Source: Pseudomonas asplenii
Lineage (GTDB): Bacteria; Pseudomonadota; Gammaproteobacteria; Pseudomonadales; Pseudomonadaceae
Assembly (NCBI RefSeq): GCF_900105475.1
Contig: NZ_LT629777.1
Coordinates: forward strand, 3,658,001 to 3,722,000
DNA length: 64,000 nt
Direction: 5' to 3'
In this document: positions 20,198-31,018 of the stretch, one piece after another
How positions within the stretch are numbered: position 1 is the stretch's first letter
Layout: each line of letters begins with the position of its first letter
Translations under genes and position numbers: made by a program
The notes under the pieces: generated by a model
Database searches by the model: none
Seen by the model: only the letters and a program-made list of their open reading frames with translations
What the model was told of the DNA's origin: nothing

Positions 20198-20434
20198 ATG
20201 ACTTTGCAACCCGGGCTCTATCAGCACTACAAGGGGCCGCAGTACCGCGTTTTCAGCGTGGCACGGCATTCCGAGACCGAGGAGGAAGTGGTGTTCTACC
20301 AGGCGCTGTATGGCGAATACGGCTTCTGGGTGCGCCCTTTGAGCATGTTCCTGGAGTCGGTCGAGGTTGACGGCGAACGGGTCCCACGCTTTGCTTTGGT
20401 GCAGGCCGAGCCGAGTGTTTTTTCCAAGGCATGA
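20198..20434 (+). CDS. DUF1653 family small protein
   Basis: A 78-aa soluble protein with the DUF1653 pattern: GLYQHYKGPQYRVFSVARHSE, then VVFYQALYG and FWVRPLSMFLE, covering almost the entire length. Function is not known. It lies between fadBA and topA, as in P. aeruginosa by memory, with its own ribosome site (AAGAGGG) upstream. Confidence 0.85.
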   Translation: MTLQPGLYQHYKGPQYRVFSVARHSETEEEVVFYQALYGEYGFWVRPLSMFLESVEVDGERVPRFALVQAEPSVFSKA

Positions 20435-20459
20435 GGGCAGGTCGCGCAGCACCCTGTGC

Positions 20460-20488
20460 TTGACCTCACCTTGTTGCCACTATATATA
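20460..20488 (+). promoter_or_regulatory. Sigma-70 promoter of topA
   Basis: TTGACC (20460-20465), 17-base spacer, TATATA (20483-20488) within TATATATAG. A GC-rich stretch follows directly, as expected for a supercoiling- or growth-controlled promoter. The ATG of topA is 61 bases downstream. Confidence 0.75.
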
Positions 20489-20549
20489 GCGGTGCCGCGC
20501 CAGTCGCGGGCTGCGCTCTCACTTCTAGCATTCAGGAATTTTCCGATCC

Positions 20550-23171
20550 ATGGGCAAATCGCTGGTCATTGTGGAATCCCCGGCTAAGGCCAAGACCATC
20601 AACAAGTATCTGGGAACCCAGTACGTGGTGAAGTCGAGTATCGGCCATATCCGAGACCTGCCCACCAGCGGTTCCGCGAGCGCCGCCAAGGAGCCTGCCG
20701 CCAAGCGTGGCAAGGCCGCTGCTGGCGAGGCGCCTGTGCTCTCGGCCAAAGAGAAGGCACGCAAACAGCTGGTATCGCGTATGGGGGTCGACCCCGATCA
20801 CGGCTGGAAAGCCCGCTACGAGATCCTTCCCGGCAAGGAGAAGGTGATCGAAGAGCTGCGCCGGCTCGCCAAGGATGCCGACACCATCTATCTCGCAACC
20901 GACTTGGATCGCGAGGGGGAAGCCATTGCCTGGCACCTGCGCGAAGCCATCGGTGGTGATGACAGCCGCTACAAGCGCGTGGTGTTCAACGAAATCACCA
21001 AGAAAGCGATCCAGGAAGCCTTCTCGGCGCCTGGCGAGCTGGATATCGACCGTGTCAACGCTCAGCAGGCGCGGCGTTTCCTTGATCGTGTGGTCGGCTA
21101 CATGGTTTCGCCGCTGTTGTGGGCGAAGATCGCCCGTGGCCTGTCCGCCGGTCGCGTACAGTCGGTAGCGGTGAAGCTGGTGGTCGAGCGTGAGCGCGAG
21201 ATCCGTGCGTTCAACCCGGAAGAGTACTGGGAAGTACATGCCGACCTCGGCACCGCCAAGGGCGCCAAGGTACGTTTCGACGTGGCACGGGAAAACGGCG
21301 AGGCCTTCAAGCCGCTGAACGAAGCCCAGGCCATGGCGGCGCTGGAGAAGCTCAAGGCGTCGGCATACACCATCGCCAAGCGCGAGGACAAACCGACCAG
21401 CAGCAAGCCGTCGGCCCCGTTCATCACCTCCACCCTGCAGCAGGCAGCGAGCAACCGCCTGGGCTTCGGGGTGAAGAAGACCATGATGATGGCCCAGCGT
21501 TTGTACGAAGCCGGCTACATCACCTATATGCGTACCGACTCCACCAACCTCTCGGCTGATGCCGTGGCGATGGCGCGCACTTACATCGAAGGCGAGTTCG
21601 GCGCGAAATACCTGCCGGCCGCTCCCAACGTCTACAGCAGCAAGGAAGGCGCCCAGGAGGCGCACGAAGCGATCCGGCCTTCGGACGTCAATGCCGACCC
21701 GAGCAAGCTGTCGGGCATGGAGCGCGATGCCGAGCGGCTTTACGAGCTGATCTGGCGCCAGTTCGTGGCCTGCCAGATGCTGCCGGCGCAATACCTGTCG
21801 ACCACCGTCAGCGTTGCCGCTGGGGACTTCGAGCTGCGTGCCAAGGGCCGTATCCTCAAGTTCGACGGTTACACCCGGGTACTGCCACAACTGAGCAAGC
21901 CGGGCGACGACGATGTCCTGCCCGACATGGCCCAGGGCGAAGTGTTGAAGCTGATCACCCTCGATCCGAGCCAGCACTTCACCAAGCCGCCGGCGCGTTA
22001 CTCCGAAGCCAGCCTGGTCAAGGAAATGGAAAAACGCGGTATCGGTCGCCCGTCGACCTATGCGGCGATCATTTCGACCATCCAGGACCGTGGTTACGTG
22101 GCCTTGCACAACCGTCGCTTCTACTCCGAGAAGATGGGCGACATCGTCACCGAGCGCCTGGCCGAAAGCTTCGCGAACCTGATGGACTACGGTTTTACCG
22201 CGGGCATGGAGGAAAACCTCGATGACGTGGCCCAGGGCGAACGTGACTGGAAGAACGTGCTCGACGAGTTCTATGGCGACTTCAAGAAGAAGCTCGAAGT
22301 GGCCGAGAGTGCGGAACACGGCATGCGTGCCAACCAGCCGGTGATGACCGATATCCCGTGCCAGACCTGTGGTCGGCCGATGCAGATTCGTACCGCTTCG
22401 ACCGGTGTGTTCCTCGGTTGCTCGGGCTACAGCCTGCCGCCGAAAGAGCGTTGCAAGGCGACCGTGAACCTGGTCCCGGGTGACGAGATCGCTGCGGATG
22501 ACGAGGGTGAGTCCGAATCCCTGGTGCTGCGCGGCAAGCATCGCTGCCCGATCTGCAGCACGGCAATGGATGCGTATCTGCTGGATGAGAAGCGCAAGCT
22601 GCACATCTGTGGCAACAACCCCGATTGTGCTGGCTACGAGATCGAAGAGGGCAACTACCGGATCAAGGGCTATGAAGGCCCGAGCCTGGAGTGTGACAAG
22701 TGCGGTAGCGAGATGCAGCTCAAGACTGGCCGTTTCGGCAAGTTCTTCGGCTGCACCAACCCGACCTGCAAGAACACGCGCAAGCTGCTCAGAAGCGGTG
22801 ATGCGGCCCCGCCGAAAATGGATCCGGTGAAGATGCCGGAGCTCAAGTGCGAAAAGGTCGACGACACCTACATCCTGCGTGATGGCGCGTCCGGCCTGTT
22901 CCTGGCGGCGAGCCAGTTCCCGAAAAACCGCGAGACCCGTGCGCCGCTGGTACTCGAGATCGTTCCGCACAAGGCAGAAATCGATCCGAAGTATCACTTC
23001 CTCTGTGAAGCACCACAGAAGGACCCGGACGGTCGTCCGGCGGTCATCCGCTACAGCCGCAAGACCAAGGAGCAGTACGTGCAGACCGAGGTCGAGGGCA
23101 AGCCGACCGGCTGGAAGGCGTTCTACGACAGTGGCAAGTGGAAGGTGGAAGACAAGCGTCAGGGCGCCTGA
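20550..23171 (+). CDS. topA: DNA topoisomerase I
   Basis: An 873-aa type IA topoisomerase that relaxes negative supercoils. The TOPRIM domain includes the N-terminal [12 protein letters not shown] (Glu9) and the acidic [10 protein letters not shown] near 117. The catalytic tyrosine is Tyr326 in [10 protein letters not shown]. Three C-terminal zinc-ribbon modules with CxxC pairs follow ([24 protein letters not shown]), then a basic C-terminal region. E. coli TopA is 865 aa. A lysine/alanine-rich insert at residues 40-70 lies within TOPRIM, as in other Pseudomonas TopA. A clear promoter precedes it. Confidence 0.96.
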   Translation: MGKSLVIVESPAKAKTINKYLGTQYVVKSSIGHIRDLPTSGSASAAKEPAAKRGKAAAGEAPVLSAKEKARKQLVSRMGVDPDHGWKARYEILPGKEKVIEELRRLAKDADTIYLATDLDREGEAIAWHLREAIGGDDSRYKRVVFNEITKKAIQEAFSAPGELDIDRVNAQQARRFLDRVVGYMVSPLLWAKIARGLSAGRVQSVAVKLVVEREREIRAFNPEEYWEVHADLGTAKGAKVRFDVARENGEAFKPLNEAQAMAALEKLKASAYTIAKREDKPTSSKPSAPFITSTLQQAASNRLGFGVKKTMMMAQRLYEAGYITYMRTDSTNLSADAVAMARTYIEGEFGAKYLPAAPNVYSSKEGAQEAHEAIRPSDVNADPSKLSGMERDAERLYELIWRQFVACQMLPAQYLSTTVSVAAGDFELRAKGRILKFDGYTRVLPQLSKPGDDDVLPDMAQGEVLKLITLDPSQHFTKPPARYSEASLVKEMEKRGIGRPSTYAAIISTIQDRGYVALHNRRFYSEKMGDIVTERLAESFANLMDYGFTAGMEENLDDVAQGERDWKNVLDEFYGDFKKKLEVAESAEHGMRANQPVMTDIPCQTCGRPMQIRTASTGVFLGCSGYSLPPKERCKATVNLVPGDEIAADDEGESESLVLRGKHRCPICSTAMDAYLLDEKRKLHICGNNPDCAGYEIEEGNYRIKGYEGPSLECDKCGSEMQLKTGRFGKFFGCTNPTCKNTRKLLRSGDAAPPKMDPVKMPELKCEKVDDTYILRDGASGLFLAASQFPKNRETRAPLVLEIVPHKAEIDPKYHFLCEAPQKDPDGRPAVIRYSRKTKEQYVQTEVEGKPTGWKAFYDSGKWKVEDKRQGA

Positions 23172-23258
23172 TTCGGTTGCCCCTTGGGCTCTGGTCTTCT
23201 CGGGTCCAGGGCCTGATGCAAGCCCAGGACTTGATGCAGGTGCCTGGTGATGCAAATC

Positions 23259-23337
23259 CCTGTAGGAGCAGGGCTTGCCCGCGAAGCTTTTGGCGTCCTT
23301 GAGGACCCATTCGCGGGCAAGCCCTGCTCCTGCAAGG
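23259..23337. repeat. REP pair (inverted)
   Basis: Two inverted copies of the REP core (GAGCAGGGCTTGCCCGCGAA and its complement) around a 20-base spacer, almost identical to the pair at 15232-15308. Confidence 0.87.
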
Positions 23338-23373
23338 GGGTTGCGTGTGGTCTCTTTTTGGGAGTGCGCCTTC

Positions 23374-23895
23374 ATGGCCAACGAACTCTATACCCGTACC
23401 AACCAGAAGATCTTCTATGCTGGCCTGGCCCTGGAAGCCCTTGGCAAGGCCGAAGAGAGCCGGGCGATGAACGCGCTGGCGCTGACTCAGGCCGAGCGTG
23501 AAGCCGCGGTCTTTCATCTCTATGGCGCCTTGCTCGGGCTGTGCCATGAAATCGCCGGTTTCTACCGTCTGCCCCAGGCCAGCGCCCCGCGTGCGGAGCT
23601 GTTGCTGACCCGGGAGGTGCTGGAAGCCATCGCCATTCCGGAAATGGCCGAACTGGTGGAGCTGGCACACAGCCCGCAAACCTGGCTGGCCCGGCTGATC
23701 TCTGCGCACAGCGCGTTGTATCTGCCGCCCCAGGCGCCAAGAAAGCCCAAGGGCGATGTCTTGCAGCCATTGATCGAGGCGGTCAGCCTGGATGCAGAGG
23801 CCGCTCCGGAACTGGGGCGTGAAGAGCTGGAAAGCTGGCGGCAGAACCTCAAGGCGTTGGCGATCCGCTTTCGTGACGGACTCAGCGAATGTTGA
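23374..23895 (+). CDS. DUF6586-type conserved protein
   Basis: A 173-aa soluble, mainly helical protein beginning MANELYTRTNQKIFYAGL, with alanine- and leucine-rich amphipathic helices and no catalytic motif. I associate it with the DUF6586 family found downstream of topA in Pseudomonas. Function unknown. The start at 23374 has GGAG at 23361-23364; the open frame extends upstream through the REP pair but that part is not coding. It is separated from topA by the REP pair. Confidence 0.75.
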   Translation: MANELYTRTNQKIFYAGLALEALGKAEESRAMNALALTQAEREAAVFHLYGALLGLCHEIAGFYRLPQASAPRAELLLTREVLEAIAIPEMAELVELAHSPQTWLARLISAHSALYLPPQAPRKPKGDVLQPLIEAVSLDAEAAPELGREELESWRQNLKALAIRFRDGLSEC

Positions 23896-24020
23896 GCGCT
23901 TTCGAGGGACGGTAGGTTCCGCCTGTCAGTTGTTCATCAAGCCGTAACGAAAGCTGTTGAGAACTTGAGCGGGTAGCCATGAATGACTGGTATGATACTA
24001 GAGGCCCGTACGCTGAATTC

Positions 24021-24051
24021 GCCTGTTCAAATTCGAATTGACCGTACAGGC
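24021..24051. promoter_or_regulatory. Nested palindromes upstream of the 77-aa gene
   Basis: GCCTGT (24021-24026) and ACAGGC (24046-24051) enclose the perfect palindrome AATTCGAATT (24030-24039). The site lies about 30 bases before the ATG of the next gene, in a plausible leader or operator position. Confidence 0.35.
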
Positions 24052-24080
24052 CACTAGCCTTTCGTGGAGAACAGACTCTT

Positions 24081-24314
24081 ATGCCTACGTCCTTTCTAGA
24101 AATTGTCGAGCTGCCGGACGGCCGTATCGAGCTGCGCCGAGCCGAGGACGAAGGTTCTCTGGTCACCCTGAATTTCTCTGAGGATGCCAAGGCGTTCCTG
24201 CAGGGCCAGCACGTCGAGGTGGCCAAGGCCATGTTGAGCGTGGGTGTGCAGATGGCAGGACGTTTGGTGGAAGGCGAAATCGACAAAGAAGACGGTCCGC
24301 GGGTTCTTCACTGA
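24081..24314 (+). CDS. Conserved hypothetical small protein
   Basis: A 77-aa acidic soluble protein (SFLEIVELPDGRIELRRAEDEG, then a helix with EVAKAMLSVGVQMAGRLV). No known motif. The ATG is preceded by GTGGAGA at suitable distance, and the sequence has strong Pseudomonas codon preference. A gene of this size next to sulA is also present in P. aeruginosa by my recollection. Convergent with sulA. Function unknown. Confidence 0.72.
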   Translation: MPTSFLEIVELPDGRIELRRAEDEGSLVTLNFSEDAKAFLQGQHVEVAKAMLSVGVQMAGRLVEGEIDKEDGPRVLH

Positions 24315-24365
24315 TAGACGTGCCTGATTCCGGTGCGGTTGCGTGATGAAACGTTGGTCCTGATC

Positions 24366-24388
24366 GGCTTCTCTGTCCTGGAGAAGCC
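24366..24388. terminator. Hairpin between convergent genes
   Basis: GGCTTCTC-N7-GAGAAGCC, a perfect 8-bp stem between the 77-aa gene and sulA. No T-run follows, so termination is uncertain. Confidence 0.35.
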
Positions 24389-24448
24389 TCGTGAGTCTGT
24401 GCAAAGAGCCTGTTTGGCGTGCCTCTCGACTCTTCTTTAGCCCAAGCT

Positions 24449-24913
24449 TCAACCCAAACGAATGTTCAGGCTCTGTGCTTCGCCTTTGCGAGCGGCGTTG
24501 ATCAGTTGCTGGCGAGCGCTGCTGCCCAGCGGATTCAACCAGCTGACTACCGTATGGCTACGTCCCAGGCGCAAGGCCTCGCAGGCCAATTGCTGAGCAT
24601 TTTGGGCGCTGCTCGGTTGCAGTAGCAGGATCCGCTCGCGGTTCAGGCCGGCCTCGCGCAACCAGCTCTGGGTGACGCTGGCGGGCGGGGCGATCAGGGT
24701 CAACCAGCGGGCATCCTGATCCTGGCTCAGTTCACGCAGAATGGGGGCCAGCAGGCTCAGGCAATTCCCGCCACGCAACGATAATTCGCTGAACACCTCG
24801 GGCTGTGGGCTCCAGGGGGCCTCAATCACTTCCTTGAGGACAGGAGCCAGTGGCTGCGCCAGGAAGGCTTCGAACAAGGACAACTGTGCATGTTGCGGAG
24901 TCTGGAATTGCAT
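24449..24913 (-). CDS. sulA: SOS cell division inhibitor SulA
   Basis: A 154-aa protein of the SulA/RecA-like fold. Recognisable parts are FSELSLRGGNCLSLLAPILREL, WLTLIAPP and SWLREAGLNRERILLLQP. SulA blocks FtsZ assembly during DNA damage so that the cell delays division. It lies 10 bp downstream of lexA on the same strand and should be co-transcribed under the LexA boxes; no separate LexA box is visible in front of it. Length is close to P. aeruginosa SulA (about 161 aa). Confidence 0.88.
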   Translation of the reverse strand: MQFQTPQHAQLSLFEAFLAQPLAPVLKEVIEAPWSPQPEVFSELSLRGGNCLSLLAPILRELSQDQDARWLTLIAPPASVTQSWLREAGLNRERILLLQPSSAQNAQQLACEALRLGRSHTVVSWLNPLGSSARQQLINAARKGEAQSLNIRLG

Positions 24914-24923
24914 GATGCCTCCT

Positions 24924-25532
24924 TCAGCGGCGAATGACGCCGACGCTCAAGCCTTCGATGACGAAATCCTGCTCTTTCAAATTGACTTCGATAGGGGCGA
25001 ACTCGGGGTTCTCCGCCAGTAGCCAGACTTTGCTGCCTTCGCGCTTGAAACGTTTGACGGTGACTTCCTCGCCGATGCGTGCCACCACGATCTGGCCATT
25101 GCGCGCTTCGCGACAGGTGTGCACGGCCAGTAGATCGCCGTCGAAAATACCGACGTCCTTCATGCTCATGCCGTGAACGCGTAGCAGGTAGTCGGCGCGA
25201 GGGTGGAAGAAGGTCGGGTTGATGTTGCAGGATTCCTCGACATGCTGCTCGGCGAGGATGGGGGCGCCAGCGGCGACCCGGCCAATGATCGGCAGGGTGG
25301 ATTCGTCGGCCTTGGCTTCGAAGCCGGGGATGCGAATGCCGCGCGAGGCGCCAGGCGTCATTTCGATCGCCCCCTTGCGTGCCAGGGCCTTGAGGTGTTC
25401 CTCGGCCGCGTTCGGGGACTTGAAGCCCAGCTCCAGGGCGATTTCCGCACGGGTGGGCGGATAGCCGTTGTCATCCAGGCAGCGTTTGATAAAAGCCAGA
25501 ATCTCAGCTTGGCGGGGCGTCAGTTTTAGCAT
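24924..25532 (-). CDS. lexA: LexA repressor
   Basis: A 202-aa SOS repressor. The winged helix N-terminus ([34 protein letters not shown]) binds DNA. The autoproteolysis domain has the cleavage site Ala88-Gly89 (RVAAGAP), catalytic Ser123 (HGMSMKD) and Lys160 (VTVKRF). RecA-ssDNA stimulates self-cleavage. E. coli LexA is also 202 aa. Two LexA boxes sit 12 and 31 bases before its ATG, so it represses itself and sulA. Confidence 0.97.
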   Translation of the reverse strand: MLKLTPRQAEILAFIKRCLDDNGYPPTRAEIALELGFKSPNAAEEHLKALARKGAIEMTPGASRGIRIPGFEAKADESTLPIIGRVAAGAPILAEQHVEESCNINPTFFHPRADYLLRVHGMSMKDVGIFDGDLLAVHTCREARNGQIVVARIGEEVTVKRFKREGSKVWLLAENPEFAPIEVNLKEQDFVIEGLSVGVIRR

Positions 25533-25543
25533 ATCGATGGGCT

Positions 25544-25559
25544 CTGTCTTTTTATACAG
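25544..25559. promoter_or_regulatory. LexA box 1
   Basis: CTG-N10-CAG with an A/T-rich centre (CTGTCTTTTTATACAG on plus). It lies 12 bases upstream of the lexA ATG. Confidence 0.85.
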
Positions 25560-25562
25560 TGA

Positions 25563-25578
25563 CTGGAATTATATACAG
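25563..25578. promoter_or_regulatory. LexA box 2
   Basis: CTG-N10-CAG (CTGGAATTATATACAG on plus), adjacent to box 1 with 19 bases between their starts, giving tandem sites over the lexA promoter. Confidence 0.88.
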
Positions 25579-25742
25579 TACGAGGCGCTTGGCAATCCTC
25601 CTTTTCAAGGTGCCCGCCGGACGGTTGCGGGAGGCGGTATCGATAGGCGCCATGAGCGGTGGACAACAGGTCGCGGGTTCTATGATTTAATACCTGACTG
25701 GCTGGCCGGGAATGGACCGGCAGACTTGACATTCCGTGGCCT

Positions 25743-25769
25743 GAAACGTATGTTTCAAACAAGTGTTTG
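25743..25769. promoter_or_regulatory. Two overlapping PsrA operators in front of psrA
   Basis: GAAAC-GTAT-GTTTC (25743-25756) and CAAAC-AAGT-GTTTG (25756-25769) share one base. Both fit the published PsrA motif (G/C)AAAC-N2-4-GTTT(G/C). They end 15 bases before the psrA ATG, fitting autorepression. Confidence 0.82.
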
Positions 25770-25784
25770 TCAGACGGAATAGCC

Positions 25785-26492
25785 ATGGCCCAGTCGGAAA
25801 CCGTTGAACGTATTCTCGATGCTGCCGAGCAATTGTTCGCGGAAAAAGGTTTTGCCGAGACCTCGTTGCGATTGATCACCAGCAAGGCGGGGGTCAACCT
25901 CGCGGCGGTGAATTATCATTTCGGCTCGAAAAAAGCCCTGATCCAGGCGGTGTTCTCGCGTTTCCTCGGACCGTTCTGCGCCAGCCTTGATCGCGAACTG
26001 GAGCGGCGCCAGGCCAGGCCGGAGGTCAAGCCGAGCCTGGAAGAACTGCTGGAAATCCTCGTCGAACAGGCCTTGGTGGTACAGCCGCGCAGCGGCAACG
26101 ACCTGTCGATCTTCATGCGTCTGCTCGGCCTGGCCTTCAGCCAGAGCCAGGGTCACCTGCGGCGTTACCTGGAAGACATGTACGGCAAGGTGTTCCGTCG
26201 CTACATGCTGCTGGTCAATGACGCTGCCCCGCGTATCCCGCCGATCGAGCTGTTCTGGCGCGTGCACTTCATGCTCGGTGCGGCGGCGTTCAGCATGTCC
26301 GGGATCAAGGCGTTGCGGGCGATTGCCGAGACCGACTTTGGCGTCAACACCTCGATCGAAACCGTGATGCGCCTGATGGTGCCGTTCCTCGCCGCCGGCA
26401 TGCGTGCCGACAGCGGTGTGACCGACGAGACCATGGCCGCCGCGCAACTGCGCCCACGCAACAAATCGGCGGCGCCTGTCGTCAAGGCGTAA
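25785..26492 (+). CDS. psrA: TetR-family fatty-acid-responsive regulator PsrA
   Basis: A 235-aa TetR regulator: N-terminal helix-turn-helix (VERILDAAEQLFAEKGFAET, GVNLAAVNYHFGSKKALI) and a larger ligand-binding C-terminal domain. PsrA in Pseudomonas binds long-chain fatty acids, represses fadBA and itself, and activates rpoS. The call rests on synteny (lexA-psrA-nagZ), length (about 233 aa in P. aeruginosa) and two operators of PsrA type just upstream. The ATG at 25785 is chosen over an in-frame TTG 18 bases earlier that lies inside the operator. Confidence 0.9.
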   Translation: MAQSETVERILDAAEQLFAEKGFAETSLRLITSKAGVNLAAVNYHFGSKKALIQAVFSRFLGPFCASLDRELERRQARPEVKPSLEELLEILVEQALVVQPRSGNDLSIFMRLLGLAFSQSQGHLRRYLEDMYGKVFRRYMLLVNDAAPRIPPIELFWRVHFMLGAAAFSMSGIKALRAIAETDFGVNTSIETVMRLMVPFLAAGMRADSGVTDETMAAAQLRPRNKSAAPVVKA

Positions 26493-26661
26493 CGCATTCG
26501 GGTGGGCGCGCAGGCCTTGATCCGCTAAGCTTGCCGCCCATGCCCGATGCCTTTGCGTTTCACTCTTTCCTTTTTTCTGTTCGTCTGCCGGATGCGCTCC
26601 ACGGCAGCGCGTGTGTGCGCCTGGCGGTTTTTCCGACGACTCTTTTTTCCAAGGACTCCTT

Positions 26662-27672
26662 ATGACTACTGCCCTGCAAGGCTCCCTGATGGTCGATATC
26701 GCCGGCACCTGGCTGACGGCTGAAGATCGCCAATTGTTGCGCCAGCCGCAAGTGGGCGGATTGATCATCTTTGCGCGCAATATCGAGAGTCCGCGCCAGG
26801 TTCGCGAACTGAGCGCGTCGATTCGCGCGATTCGTCCCGATCTGTTGCTGGCGGTCGACCAGGAAGGGGGCCGGGTACAGCGGCTGCGCCAAGGTTTCGT
26901 GCGGTTGCCGGCGATGCGGGCGATTGCCGACAACCCGAATGCCGAGTATCTGGCCGAACAGTGCGGCTGGCTGATGGCGACGGAAGTTCTGGCGGTTGGG
27001 CTCGACCTGAGTTTTGCCCCGGTGCTCGACCTCGATTATCAGCGCAGCGCGGTGGTCGGCAGTCGTTCCTTCGAGGGCGATCCCGAGCGCGCGGCCTTGC
27101 TGGCCGGGGCGTTCATTCGCGGCATGCAGGCGGCTGGCATGGCGGCTACCGGCAAGCATTTCCCAGGCCATGGTTGGGCCGAGGCGGATTCCCATGTGGC
27201 GATCCCTGTCGATGAGCGCAGCCTGGAAACCATTCGAGCCCATGACCTGGTGCCGTTCGCCCGGCTGAGCCAACAGTTGGCTGCGGTGATGCCGGCCCAT
27301 GTGATTTATCCACAGGTCGATGCGCAACCTGCCGGCTTCTCGCGGCGCTGGTTGCAGGAGATTCTGCGGGGCGAGCTGCAGTTTGACGGGGTGATTTTCA
27401 GTGATGACCTGTCCATGGCCGGTGCCCATGTGGTTGGGGATGCCGCCAGCCGTATCGAGGCGGCGTTGTCGGCCGGTTGCGACATGGGGCTGGTGTGCAA
27501 TGATCGTGCTGCGGCGGAGCTGGCCCTGAGTGCGGCGCAGCGGCTCAAGGTGACGCCGTCGCCGCGGATTGCGCGGATGCGCGGGCAGGGTTTTGCGCGG
27601 ACCGATTATCGCCAGGAGCCGCGTTGGCTGGAGGCGCTGGGGGCGCTGCGGGACGCTCAGCTCATCGATTGA
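26662..27672 (+). CDS. nagZ: Beta-N-acetylglucosaminidase NagZ (GH3)
   Basis: A 336-aa cytosolic glycosidase that removes GlcNAc from anhydromuropeptides in cell-wall recycling, producing the signals that induce AmpC in many Gram-negatives. Signatures are LLLAVDQEGGRVQRL, GKHFPGHGWAEADSH (165-178, with the Asp176-His178 acid/base dyad) and the nucleophile in FSDDLSMAG near 248. The ATG at 26662 has AAGGAC upstream; an earlier in-frame ATG at 26611 adds 17 residues not typical of the family. It follows psrA by 170 bp. Confidence 0.94.
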   Translation: MTTALQGSLMVDIAGTWLTAEDRQLLRQPQVGGLIIFARNIESPRQVRELSASIRAIRPDLLLAVDQEGGRVQRLRQGFVRLPAMRAIADNPNAEYLAEQCGWLMATEVLAVGLDLSFAPVLDLDYQRSAVVGSRSFEGDPERAALLAGAFIRGMQAAGMAATGKHFPGHGWAEADSHVAIPVDERSLETIRAHDLVPFARLSQQLAAVMPAHVIYPQVDAQPAGFSRRWLQEILRGELQFDGVIFSDDLSMAGAHVVGDAASRIEAALSAGCDMGLVCNDRAAAELALSAAQRLKVTPSPRIARMRGQGFARTDYRQEPRWLEALGALRDAQLID

Positions 27673-27689
27673 GTTGTGGTGCGGTTGAG

Positions 27690-27722
27690 GGTCTATTCGC
27701 GGGCTTGCCCGCGAAGCTTTCA
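27690..27722. repeat. Single degenerate REP element
   Basis: TATTCGCGGGCTTGCCCGCGAAGCTTT between the 3' ends of nagZ and the SNF2 gene. It is a compact palindrome (TTCGCGGGC/GCCCGCGAA) that could also serve as a terminator hairpin. Confidence 0.7.
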
Positions 27723-27729
27723 GGGACGC

Positions 27730-30432
<2,703 letters not shown>

Positions 30433-30439
30433 TGCGTTT

Positions 30440-31006
30440 TCACTGGTCCAGGTTCTGCGACGGGGCTTCGCGTTTCGAGGCGTTCAGCGAGGTCACCTTG
30501 AGCAACAGGGCGAGATGGCCGCTGTCGAGGAAGTTGAGCTGGCCGTTCTTGGTCTGGCTGGTCTGATTCAGGCGTTCGCTGTCATTGACCACGCCGTTGC
30601 CATCGAAGCGGTTGACCCAGAACTGTGCCTGCACTTCTGTGAAGCGCTTGAGGGTCAGGCTCAAGGTGCCCTCCACCGGGAACTGGCCGAACTGCTCATT
30701 GCCTGCAGTGATCGAGACGATGCTCGGTTGGTCGCTGAGATTCTGTTGCCAGGCTTTGTGCAGCAGCACCTCGTAGTTGCCGCTGGCCTCGAGCTTGGCA
30801 ACCATGTCGTTCAGGCTGGGCGTGCGCTCGTCTGCGGCGGTAACCGCTTTCGCGCCCTTGGCCCAGTCTTCCGGAGCCGGCTGGCTCTGGAAGGGTTGTT
30901 CGAGGTTCTGTCGCACCAGGATCATTTCGACCTGGTACGGCTCATCGGCAAAGGCGGTCGGAGCAAGCAGGGCCAACAACACGGCCAGCGATGGGATCAG
31001 GCGCAT
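30440..31006 (-). CDS. CsiV-like periplasmic peptidoglycan-binding protein
   Basis: A 188-aa secreted protein with a signal peptide (MRLIPSLAVLLALLAPTAFA). The mature part begins YQVEMILVRQ and contains LHKAWQQNL and GTLSLTLKRF, patterns of the CsiV family (PF10972), which in Vibrio binds peptidoglycan and is needed for cell shape in the presence of D-amino acids. It lies 12 bp downstream of mfd and 7 bp upstream of the SNF2 gene, so all three are probably one transcript. The role in Pseudomonas is not established. Confidence 0.75.
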   Translation of the reverse strand: MRLIPSLAVLLALLAPTAFADEPYQVEMILVRQNLEQPFQSQPAPEDWAKGAKAVTAADERTPSLNDMVAKLEASGNYEVLLHKAWQQNLSDQPSIVSITAGNEQFGQFPVEGTLSLTLKRFTEVQAQFWVNRFDGNGVVNDSERLNQTSQTKNGQLNFLDSGHLALLLKVTSLNASKREAPSQNLDQ

Positions 31007-31018
31007 ACGGCGTCCTTA

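Noticed and set aside
20532..23381. 949-codon minus-strand open frame over topA
   Set aside because: Antisense shadow of topA, whose TOPRIM and zinc-finger motifs are unmistakable.
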